A stretch of DNA of 57,179 nt from an uncultured Bacteriovoracaceae bacterium. GTDB lineage: Bacteria > Bdellovibrionota > Bacteriovoracia > Bacteriovoracales > Bacteriovoracaceae. Made by a program: the position numbers and the translations under genes. The stretch spans positions 1-57,179 of the forward strand of contig CALHBL010000136.1 of assembly GCA_937930825.1 (NCBI GenBank). Reading direction: 5' to 3'. The notes under the pieces were generated by a model. It did no database searches. It was not told where the DNA came from and saw only the letters and a program-made list of their open reading frames with translations. This document shows, in pieces, positions 43,743-51,020 of this stretch (the stretch's first letter is position 1; each line of letters opens with the position of its first letter).

Positions 43743-44707
43743 AAATACTCGTTCATTCTTCAGAAGCTGGTTTTTCAACTTTTATAGAGCCGATTCTTCA
43801 AGAGCTTCAAAAAGAAGGACACTTAGTTAAACTCGAACTACATTCCAAGGCAATCGATTTCCTCAGCTCCTTCAAACAAAGCCAGTTTGATTTTCCAGAC
43901 TTAGTTTTCACAGGCTTTGATGACGTCAATATTGATCTAACATCAAAATTTCTTCAGAAATACTCCGGTAAACCAGCTATTGGCTTTTTAGATTCGTGGA
44001 GAGGCATCAATCGATTTTGGAAAGAAAATGGAGATCTTCGAAGACTGTCCAACCTAGTATTAGTCCCTAGCTCTTTTTGTCTCGATTACCTTATACAACG
44101 GGGCCTACCACTAAGAAAACTACATACAATTGGTCACCCGGCAATGAATTCAATTCAATCTATAAAGTTAAGAAAAAAAGATCTTCTTGAGTCTTTCTCC
44201 CTACCTGTTAACTATAAGGTTCATCTACCCAATCTTGTTTTTTTTTCTGAGCCTCTTAGACTACCAAATGGCGAAAGACCAAGCCTAACTCAAGCACTAA
44301 CTAAGAATGGTTCAATATTAATAGATGAAGTATTTCATGAGTTCAATAAAGACTTCAACTTATTCTTGAAGCTCCATCCTATTGAGAAAGCCGGCACCCC
44401 TAGTGGCTGGTTTAATATTGACAATCTGAGACTTGAACAGGCTTTAGCCCTTTCCGACAAGACCTTAGGAGTTGCTAGCACTGTCATGAGTTACTCTAAA
44501 TGGGCGTGTATCGAAACACATTGCCTAAGTCGACAATTACTCAATTGGCAGCCAAGCTATAGCGATGTCCCAATACCCATTTGGGAAAAAATTGAAGAAC
44601 TTAATCTTCTAAATACATCTAACCTTCGAAAAACTAATCACTTGCATTTGACTGACCCTTTTTCATTCAAAGAGTTTCTAAATATCGTTAAATTAGCCTT
44701 GAACTAA
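43739..44707 (+). CDS. putative GT-B-like glycosyltransferase, unknown family
   Basis: I do not recognise the family of this 322-residue protein. The N terminus KILVHSSEAGFSTFIEPIL is Rossmann-like, PDLVFTGFDD and AIGFLDSWRG follow, VLVPSSFCLDYLIQRGL resembles the inter-domain region of GT-B enzymes, and FLKLHPIEKAG resembles the C-terminal donor-domain HP segment of capsule and teichoic-type transferases. It overlaps the aminotransferase gene by 4 bases. No signal peptide. Transfer of a nonulosonic acid is possible but unproved. Confidence 0.6.
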   Translation: MKILVHSSEAGFSTFIEPILQELQKEGHLVKLELHSKAIDFLSSFKQSQFDFPDLVFTGFDDVNIDLTSKFLQKYSGKPAIGFLDSWRGINRFWKENGDLRRLSNLVLVPSSFCLDYLIQRGLPLRKLHTIGHPAMNSIQSIKLRKKDLLESFSLPVNYKVHLPNLVFFSEPLRLPNGERPSLTQALTKNGSILIDEVFHEFNKDFNLFLKLHPIEKAGTPSGWFNIDNLRLEQALALSDKTLGVASTVMSYSKWACIETHCLSRQLLNWQPSYSDVPIPIWEKIEELNLLNTSNLRKTNHLHLTDPFSFKEFLNIVKLALN

Positions 44708-44751
44708 AAACGCTAATTGACTAATAAAGTCATGAGCTCTATAAATTAATA

Positions 44752-45729
44752 ATGGAAGAATTTAAATTAAGAAATGATAAAGGCCTCAAGCCTAACCTTT
44801 GGTGTAACAGCTGTGGTTTTAGTGAACTTGAGTTTGGAAGTAATACCTACAAATGCCTAGAGTGCTCAACAGAAATAAACACTATTTATGATGTTCCCAG
44901 TTTCTTGGAGTTTCGAACTAAAGAAGAAGAAAACAGCTTTAATTATTGGGATGGAGGAATTCCTGGCACTGTAGATGGAGGTTACCAACACGGAAAAGTT
45001 AGTGCAAAGTATCCAGAAAAAGACTGGTTCCTTGAGGGCGACACTGTGCGATACAGCCAATACCCAAGACTTGCTCGCTTTTGTGAATTCGAAAAGTTTA
45101 AAGATAAAATGGTACTAGACATTGGCCCTGGCAGGGGCCAAGAAACACTTCATTTCGCTAATCATGGAGCCAAAGTTACAGCTTTAGACTACGCCTCTCA
45201 AGGCGTGAAGTTAGTAAAGGAGAGAATCAAGCAATTCGATTTAAATGCTAGTTTGGTTCAGGGGGACGCAACGGCCCTCCCTTTTAAGAGCAACTCATTT
45301 GACCTTGTTTTTAGCTACGGCGTTCTTCACCACATTCCTGAAATGCAAAAATCGATAGATGAGGTATTCAGAGTTCTAAAGCCAGGAGCGTCTGCCAAAA
45401 TTATGGTTTACCACAAAGGCCTTTTTTACTATAAAGATATGTTTTTAAAATGGTACTTATTGAAGGGTAACTTTCTAAAGCATACCTGGAAGGAATATAT
45501 AAAAATAGCTATGGAGCAAAAGGCTGGAAAATGCCCAGTCGTTTACATTGGTAGTATGAAGACAATTCTAAAGCAATTCGAAAACTTTGAGGTAGAGTCC
45601 TACTTTAATGATGAAATAATCGAAAGCAGGCTAATTCGCTGGAATATTATTCCGAGAAGCTTTATTCAAAAATTCAGTAACCTTCTAGGTGCTTATTGCC
45701 ACATCAATTTGAGAAAACCTCTGAAATAA
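44752..45729 (+). CDS. class I SAM-dependent methyltransferase with N-terminal zinc ribbon
   Basis: The protein has 325 residues. The first ~35 hold two Cys pairs (WCNSCG and YKCLECS) that look like a zinc ribbon, as in several sugar or small-molecule methyltransferases. The SAM domain has VLDIGPGRGQETLHF, ALDYASQGVKLVKERI, GDATALPFKSNSFDLVFS, LHHIPEMQKSIDEVFRVLKP. The last ~90 residues are less conserved and probably bind substrate. It likely methylates a sugar hydroxyl of the glycan or its precursor. No clear ribosome site is seen before the ATG. Confidence 0.85.
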   Translation: MEEFKLRNDKGLKPNLWCNSCGFSELEFGSNTYKCLECSTEINTIYDVPSFLEFRTKEEENSFNYWDGGIPGTVDGGYQHGKVSAKYPEKDWFLEGDTVRYSQYPRLARFCEFEKFKDKMVLDIGPGRGQETLHFANHGAKVTALDYASQGVKLVKERIKQFDLNASLVQGDATALPFKSNSFDLVFSYGVLHHIPEMQKSIDEVFRVLKPGASAKIMVYHKGLFYYKDMFLKWYLLKGNFLKHTWKEYIKIAMEQKAGKCPVVYIGSMKTILKQFENFEVESYFNDEIIESRLIRWNIIPRSFIQKFSNLLGAYCHINLRKPLK

Positions 45730-45750
45730 TACTTTTCTACTAAGGATGTT

Positions 45751-45906
45751 ATGAAAAAAACTGCAGAGTCTACTTCAAATCACCCTGCTGATTTTCAGCT
45801 TCTCTTAGTAATAGCAACACCATTGGATGAGCTAGGTATGGGTACCGCTTACTTTTCTACCCAGACTTTATACCCTAGCCATACTAGAATTGAAGCACTT
45901 TATTAA
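45751..45906 (+). CDS. small protein (51 residues) directly before pseG
   Basis: This complete small frame runs ATG to TAA with an AAGGA ribosome site about 5 bases upstream, starting MKKTAESTSNHPADFQLLLV. It fills the gap between the methyltransferase and pseG genes; the pseG ATG lies 3 bases after its stop and lacks a strong ribosome site of its own, which suggests translational coupling. One moderately hydrophobic stretch (FQLLLVIATPL) is present, no family is known. It could be a small partner protein, a leader frame controlling pseG, or a remnant of a lost gene. Confidence 0.5.
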   Translation: MKKTAESTSNHPADFQLLLVIATPLDELGMGTAYFSTQTLYPSHTRIEALY

Positions 45907-45909
45907 GAC

Positions 45910-46902
45910 ATGATTATTCTCTTAGCGGACTCAGCACCTCATGTCGGGTTTGGACACATACGAAGAATGATGACTCTCTATGATTTCTTAAAGAACGATT
46001 TTGCTACTAGCTTAGCATCACTTAACCCACCACCTTCACTTATTAAGGAGTTTCAAGAAAATAATATCTCTTACACCAGCCTAAAGTCTCTGAACCACCT
46101 AGAGTTAAAAGAGAAAAATCCAAATTTAAACTTTATAGTGTTCGACGGCTATGACTTCAGTGACAAGCTCATCAACTCCTTTAAAGAGATAGGTATAGGC
46201 ACTATGCTAGTAGAGGACTTTAGTAACTGTATTAAAAGTCCAGATATTATTCTTAATCATAGCCCTGGTTGTTCAGGTCATATGTATACGGGTAATTACT
46301 CACTTACTGGTCCCCAATATTCTTTAGTAAACCCTGTTTTCAATACAAAGAATAACTACAGTTATAAAAGAGGACAAGTCATGCTCTCCTATGGAGGAGT
46401 CGACCCAATGGGGCTTTCTCTTCCAACTCTAAAAGCTCTTTTAAATTTAGAGGAAAAGTTCAGTATTTATTTATTAGCAGGGTCAGAGGAAAAGGCCAAG
46501 GAGATAGAATCTCAACTACTCCCTAGGCAAAGAAAGGAGGTTGAAATTTTATCCAACATTCCTGCTGCGTCTGTAGCAAAAATTATGTCAACTAGTGAAT
46601 TTGGTATTTTCCCTGCCAGCACAATTGCAATGGAGGCTTGTCAAACAAGGTTACCTATCATTGTAACTCAAACCTCTGATAACCAAGAGCTATATAGGAA
46701 GGGACTCGTTGAACTATGCCTAGCTCATTACATTGAACCGAAAAACTTAGGCAGTACAAAGCTCTTAACTTGCGCAATAGCTCAACTTAGAGCTCAAAGT
46801 TCTAACTTATTAAGCGCCCAAGAATATTATTTTGATGGCGAGTCTAAAACTAGAATTATAAATGAGATTAACAAATTTCTACAGGCTCAAAATGAAATAT
46901 AA
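45910..46902 (+). CDS. pseG: PseG-like UDP-sugar hydrolase (nonulosonate pathway)
   Basis: PseG removes UDP from UDP-2,4-diacylamino-2,4,6-trideoxy-L-altrose, giving the free sugar for the PseI synthase. The protein has 330 residues in a GT-B-like fold: ADSAPHVGFGHIRRMMTLY with catalytic-type His16, FIVFDGYDFSD, NHSPGC, GPQYSLVNPVF, LSYGGVDPMGLS, and PASTIAMEACQTRLP. The SpsG relatives in Bacillus share these blocks. It follows a 51-residue frame by 3 bases and overlaps the first formyltransferase gene by 11 bases. Confidence 0.85.
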   Translation: MIILLADSAPHVGFGHIRRMMTLYDFLKNDFATSLASLNPPPSLIKEFQENNISYTSLKSLNHLELKEKNPNLNFIVFDGYDFSDKLINSFKEIGIGTMLVEDFSNCIKSPDIILNHSPGCSGHMYTGNYSLTGPQYSLVNPVFNTKNNYSYKRGQVMLSYGGVDPMGLSLPTLKALLNLEEKFSIYLLAGSEEKAKEIESQLLPRQRKEVEILSNIPAASVAKIMSTSEFGIFPASTIAMEACQTRLPIIVTQTSDNQELYRKGLVELCLAHYIEPKNLGSTKLLTCAIAQLRAQSSNLLSAQEYYFDGESKTRIINEINKFLQAQNEI

Positions 46903-47695
46903 GTACACCTCTCTTATTTTAGTTGGTGACTTTTGGGGATTATCCCTTTTGCTGAAGTATATACCTCACCAATTGGTGAGCTGTCTTATTTGCTCTTCAA
47001 TCAGGCCTCAATACATCAAAAAGATAGAAATGCTCGGCCGTGATCTTAATAAGAAGGTCTTGATTCAACCACCCTACAAGAGTAAATATTATCCAACATT
47101 TTTCGATGCTCTTAAAGTAGATGACTATGATCTTCTTATTTGTAATTCTTACTCACTTTTAATCCAAGAAAATGTTCTAGAGCTCGTTAATCAAAATGCT
47201 ATAAATATACACCCTTCCCTTCTACCTAAGAATAGAGGGCCTCACCCCACTCAATGGGTCATCATAAAAGGAGAAACTCAAACAGGCGTGACTATGCATT
47301 ACATGGATAATCAATTTGATTGTGGGGACCTTATTTCACAACAAGAGATAAGTATTGACTACTATGATACATGGGTAAGCTTAGATGAAAAAATCTCTAA
47401 GACTACTGAGTCACTTATTAAAACTAATATCGACAGGATCTTATGCGGCAATAATGAACGAACCCAACAGGATTCTAGCTTATCAAGCAAGAATGGAAAG
47501 TTAAATGCGGACTTTCCCCAAATAGACTTCAAAACTATGACAGATCTTGAAATTTATAATCTTATAAGAGGACAAGTTTCTCCTCTTAGCGGAGCCTTCA
47601 TCACATCTAAAGATGGTAAAAGGACTCATTTTCCGACCTTAACATCTATGAAGGAAATCGAAAATCTCAGAAGAAAGTGGAGTAAGAGTGAATAA
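46892..47695 (+). CDS. sugar N-formyltransferase, Fmt/ArnA-type fold, copy 1
   Basis: These enzymes transfer a formyl group from N10-formyltetrahydrofolate to an amino sugar or other amine. From ATG 46892 (the frame extends 10 codons into pseG) the protein has 267 residues. The catalytic Asn-His-Asp set is visible: INIHPSLLPKNRGPHPTQW gives Asn and His with the SLLP loop, and NQFDCGDLISQQ gives the Asp. The C-terminal part has IRGQVSPLSGAFI, a weak form of the Fmt C domain. Too short and wrongly placed to be the initiator-tRNA enzyme. Context between pseG and a synthase suggests an amino-sugar substrate. Confidence 0.85.
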   Translation: MKYKYTSLILVGDFWGLSLLLKYIPHQLVSCLICSSIRPQYIKKIEMLGRDLNKKVLIQPPYKSKYYPTFFDALKVDDYDLLICNSYSLLIQENVLELVNQNAINIHPSLLPKNRGPHPTQWVIIKGETQTGVTMHYMDNQFDCGDLISQQEISIDYYDTWVSLDEKISKTTESLIKTNIDRILCGNNERTQQDSSLSSKNGKLNADFPQIDFKTMTDLEIYNLIRGQVSPLSGAFITSKDGKRTHFPTLTSMKEIENLRRKWSKSE

Positions 47696-48587
47696 GAACC
47701 CATCGATCGCTTTACTTGTTTGCGGAGGGCTCGGCCTTGAAGCTCTTCAAAGCTTAAATTCAGATCATTCTATAACCTTTGTTTTCACTGACTCTAAATC
47801 ACTCTCAGTCATTCAATACTGTAAGACTAATGCAATCCCATTCTTCAGTTCTAATCCTCGAAGAGGGAGTGGTGCGAACTTTCTAAACATAAATCAACTC
47901 TCCAAACCAGATATCCTATTTTCTATTAACTACAAATATATCATTGAAGATGATATTTTTAATTTTTGTGAAATAATAGCTTTAAATGTTCATGGATCCT
48001 TACTACCAAAGTACAGAGGTCGAACACCTCTCATATGGGCCATTATTAATGGTGAAGAAAAGACTGGAATTACTATTCATGAGATTGATGCTGGCTGTGA
48101 TACCGGAGGCATTATTCTTCAGCAAGAAGTCACTATTCCAGTCTCAGCCACTGGACATGAGATGATCGAAGTTTTTAAGACGCTATATACCACAATGGTC
48201 AGACAGAGCATTCAACTAATTAAGTCCGGAAGCTATAAAGTGATCAAACAAATTGAAAAAGAGGCCACCTTTTACGGTCGCAGAACACCAGAGGATGGAG
48301 AAATTAATTGGGAGTGGAGTAGCTCCAGGATTTACAACTGGGTACGCGCTCTATCTCCACCCTATCCTGGTGCATTTAGCTACGTGTGTAATCAAAAATT
48401 TATCATTGAGAAGGTAACGAAAATCGAACACCCATTTTCACCTCTTCAAAAGAATGGAACTGTGATAGGTTTTATAGCAAATAGCCCAATCATTAAGTGC
48501 CAAGATGGTTGCATCTTAGTCGAGAAACATGACCCAGCAAGTCATTTAAAAATTAATCATCAGTTAACAGGTGTAAAGTATGAGTGA
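47688..48587 (+). CDS. sugar N-formyltransferase, Fmt/ArnA-type fold, copy 2
   Basis: The protein has 299 residues from a GTG start that overlaps the previous gene by 8 bases. LNVHGSLLPKYRGRTPLIWA carries the catalytic Asn/His and the folate loop, TGITIHEIDAGCDTGGIILQ the Asp, and the C-terminal INWEWSSSRIYNWVRAL followed by PPYPGAFSY is the canonical Fmt/ArnA C domain. More conserved than copy 1. The adjacent PseG and NeuB-type genes point to formylation of a 4-amino or 7-amino group of a nonulosonate precursor. ArnA and VioF are family examples acting on sugars. Confidence 0.9.
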   Translation: MNKNPSIALLVCGGLGLEALQSLNSDHSITFVFTDSKSLSVIQYCKTNAIPFFSSNPRRGSGANFLNINQLSKPDILFSINYKYIIEDDIFNFCEIIALNVHGSLLPKYRGRTPLIWAIINGEEKTGITIHEIDAGCDTGGIILQQEVTIPVSATGHEMIEVFKTLYTTMVRQSIQLIKSGSYKVIKQIEKEATFYGRRTPEDGEINWEWSSSRIYNWVRALSPPYPGAFSYVCNQKFIIEKVTKIEHPFSPLQKNGTVIGFIANSPIIKCQDGCILVEKHDPASHLKINHQLTGVKYE

Positions 48588-49596
48588 CGATAGAACATTT
48601 ATCATTGCAGAGATTGGAAACAATCATAACGGCAAACTAGAGAAAGCTATTAAAATGGTTGATGCTGCTGCGGCCGCAAAAGTAGATGCAGTTAAAATTC
48701 AATCCTTTAGAGGGCTTGATATTGTTTCTCCAAAAGTAAAGGCCAACGAATATCCTGGCTGGAATGTTAAAGAATTTGAGTATTGGTTTCAGTTTTTAGA
48801 TACCATTGCCCTTCCACTAGAAGACCATCAAGAACTCATTGACTATTCTCATTCAAAAGGTCTTAAATTTATAACAACACCTGTTTCTCCGGCAATTGTT
48901 GGAATCCTTGAGGAACTAAAAGGCATAGATGGATATAAGCTAGCCTCCATGGACTTAAATAATATTCCCCTTATTGAAGCTATGTCTAAAACTAGAAAGC
49001 CTATAACAATGTCTACCGGCATGGGTGCTTTAAGCGAAATACAAACGGCGGTAGAAAAATTTAAACGAAGTAATATTAATATCCTTCATTGTATTAGTGA
49101 CTACCCTTTACAAGCAAAGAATGCTGCATTAACAAATATTTCAGTCCTTAAAAAAGCATTTCCAGATCATACAATTGGTTTTTCAGACCACTCGCTTGGA
49201 CATGAACTGACCCTCTGCTCACTTGCTCTAGGAGCTAAAGTAATTGAAAAACATATTACTTTAGATAGAAATGATACAGAACTAGCAGAACATCACTTCT
49301 CCTTAGAGCCTAAAGAATTAACTGAGATGGTGAGTTGGATACGAGATATAGATTATAACCTGACTCAAAAAGATTGGCAAAGAAGCCCTCAAGAATCTGA
49401 GGGTAAGAGAAAATTTAGACGAAGCTACCATTATAAATCAAACCTCTTGAAAGGCCACTTAGTGCAGCTTGAGGACCTTACTTTTATAAGACCAGGGCAA
49501 GGAATCGATCATAAACAAATTGATGACCTTTTAAATAAACCACTGATAAAAGACATTCAGGCATATTCCCCCTGCCTTCTTCAAGATGTGAATTAG
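48580..49596 (+). CDS. NeuB/PseI-family nonulosonate synthase, copy 2
   Basis: This 338-residue phosphoenolpyruvate-condensing synthase retains the usual Glu in IAEIGNNHNGKLEKAI (9-24). It then has DAVKIQSF, YKLASMDLNNIPLIEAM, TMSTGMG, IGFSDHSLGHELTL and VIEKHITLD, followed by EHHFSLEPKEL and a C-terminal SAF domain (SNLLKGHLVQLEDLTFIRP). It overlaps formyltransferase 2 by 8 bases and follows pseG and both formyltransferases, so it probably takes the formylated free sugar as substrate. By sequence it is closer to the PseI/SpsE side than copy 1, though I cannot separate PseI, LegI and NeuB by eye. Confidence 0.9.
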   Translation: MSDDRTFIIAEIGNNHNGKLEKAIKMVDAAAAAKVDAVKIQSFRGLDIVSPKVKANEYPGWNVKEFEYWFQFLDTIALPLEDHQELIDYSHSKGLKFITTPVSPAIVGILEELKGIDGYKLASMDLNNIPLIEAMSKTRKPITMSTGMGALSEIQTAVEKFKRSNINILHCISDYPLQAKNAALTNISVLKKAFPDHTIGFSDHSLGHELTLCSLALGAKVIEKHITLDRNDTELAEHHFSLEPKELTEMVSWIRDIDYNLTQKDWQRSPQESEGKRKFRRSYHYKSNLLKGHLVQLEDLTFIRPGQGIDHKQIDDLLNKPLIKDIQAYSPCLLQDVN

Positions 49597-49604
49597 AAGG
49601 AAAT

Positions 49605-50312
49605 ATGCTCAATATTGAAAAAAAGAAAATACTAGTCATTGCTGCCCATCCGGATGATGAAGTCATTGGAGTTGGCGGAACTATTCATAAGTTAGTAAAA
49701 GAACATAAATGCGAAGCACATTGCCTAATTTTGGGGGAAGGCTTAACAGCAAGAGGACCATCTAACAACCGAGAGGCGTGGACTGAGCAGCTTAACCATC
49801 ACCGTCAAAATACTTTAAAATCATCCGTAATTTTAGGTTACAAAACATCTGAAGCATTAAACTTTCCAGATAATCGGTTTGACTCAGTCACTCTTTTAGA
49901 CATTGTAAAAGTTATAGAAAAAAAATGCGAAGAGATTCTACCTGATATTATTTTTACACATCACGGAAGTGACCTAAATATCGACCACCGCATCACCTGC
50001 GAAGCAGTATTAACTGCAAACAGGCCACAACCTCATGAACAGAGAAGATCTATACTTACATTTGAAACCCTCTCTTCAACGGAGTGGCAAGCGCCATTGG
50101 CCTCTCAAGCGTTTCTTCCGAACATATATATTGAGATAAATAAAGATAACCTCGATTCTAAAATTAAAGCTTTAGAAGCGTATGATACAGAAATTAAAAA
50201 GTACCCTCATCCTAGATCTACTAAGGGCCTAACAATTACTGCACAAAGGTGGGGGCTAAATGTTGGAGTGAATTATGCTGAGGGCTTTCGCTTACTACGA
50301 ACAATTATTTAG
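49605..50312 (+). CDS. PIG-L/LmbE-family N-deacetylase
   Basis: This is a zinc-dependent deacetylase that removes acetyl from GlcNAc-type or other amide groups. The protein has 235 residues: VIAAHPDDEVIGVGGTI with the zinc motif HPDDE at 15-19, EAWTEQLNHHR, LNFPDNRFDSV, and HHGSDLNIDHRI supplying further zinc and catalytic residues. It lies 8 bases after the second synthase gene. Next to two formyltransferases it could expose an amine for formylation, swapping acetyl for formyl on a sugar. Confidence 0.88.
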   Translation: MLNIEKKKILVIAAHPDDEVIGVGGTIHKLVKEHKCEAHCLILGEGLTARGPSNNREAWTEQLNHHRQNTLKSSVILGYKTSEALNFPDNRFDSVTLLDIVKVIEKKCEEILPDIIFTHHGSDLNIDHRITCEAVLTANRPQPHEQRRSILTFETLSSTEWQAPLASQAFLPNIYIEINKDNLDSKIKALEAYDTEIKKYPHPRSTKGLTITAQRWGLNVGVNYAEGFRLLRTII

Positions 50313-50321
50313 GAGATAGCA

Positions 50322-51020
50322 TTGATTCTTTCAGCACACCAGCCAGCATTTATACCTTGGTTAGGCTACCTCCATAGAATAATGCTTGCGGATAAATTTG
50401 TAATTCTGGATAATGTTCAATTTGAAAAAAACTCATATACTAACCGTAATAGAATAATGGGGCCCAATGGGCCGATGTGGATAACGATTCCCGTTTCTCT
50501 TAAAGGGCATACAGACTCAACTATTAAAGATATTCAAATTCCAAATTCTAACTGGCGTAAAAAAGTATCTAAATCTATTTACCAGTCTTATATCAAATCA
50601 CCCTTTTTAAAAGATCATTGGGCTTTTTTTGAAAATGTATTTGAAAGAGAGTGGAAAAGCTTAGTTGAAATTAACCAAGAAATCCTTCATTATCTCTTAG
50701 CTGCTTTTGAGATTGAAACTCCTATTTATCTACAAAGTGAATTAGAAACCATAGGAAAGAAACAGGACCTCATTATTTCTCTATGCGAATATTTTAGCGC
50801 TGATCAATTTATTTTTGGCCCAAATGGCAAAAGCTATATAGAAAAAAAACTTTTTTCAGAAAAAGAAATTATACCAAGTTTCCACTATTATAATTCTCAA
50901 CCCTACCCCCAAAGAGGCAAGGAATTTTTACCTAATTTAGCGGCTATTGATCTACTATTTAACTTACCTAAAGAGCAATTAAAAGGAGCTCTTATAAGTG
51001 GTGGAATAATTGAAAAATAG
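50322..51020 (+). CDS. WbqC-family protein
   Basis: The protein has 232 residues with the family N terminus LSAHQPAFIPWLGYLHRI, then DNVQFEKNSYTNRNRI, ITIPVSLKGH and FGPNGKSYI. WbqC-like proteins occur in O-antigen and modified amino-sugar loci; their catalytic role is not settled in what I know, and amide-forming or acyl transfer functions have been proposed. The start is TTG with AGGAG 6 bases upstream. Placed after the deacetylase, it could act on the same exposed amine. Confidence 0.83.
   Translation: MILSAHQPAFIPWLGYLHRIMLADKFVILDNVQFEKNSYTNRNRIMGPNGPMWITIPVSLKGHTDSTIKDIQIPNSNWRKKVSKSIYQSYIKSPFLKDHWAFFENVFEREWKSLVEINQEILHYLLAAFEIETPIYLQSELETIGKKQDLIISLCEYFSADQFIFGPNGKSYIEKKLFSEKEIIPSFHYYNSQPYPQRGKEFLPNLAAIDLLFNLPKEQLKGALISGGIIEK

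Noticed and set aside
45731-45860. TACTTTTCTAC repeated on both sides of the 51-residue frame start as possible duplication marks
   Set aside because: Only 11 bases, AT-rich, with no matching target-site or mobile-element features.
46892-47695. Copy 1 formyltransferase as the housekeeping methionyl-tRNA formyltransferase
   Set aside because: The C-terminal domain is reduced and the position inside a nonulosonate run, beside a second copy, favours a sugar substrate.
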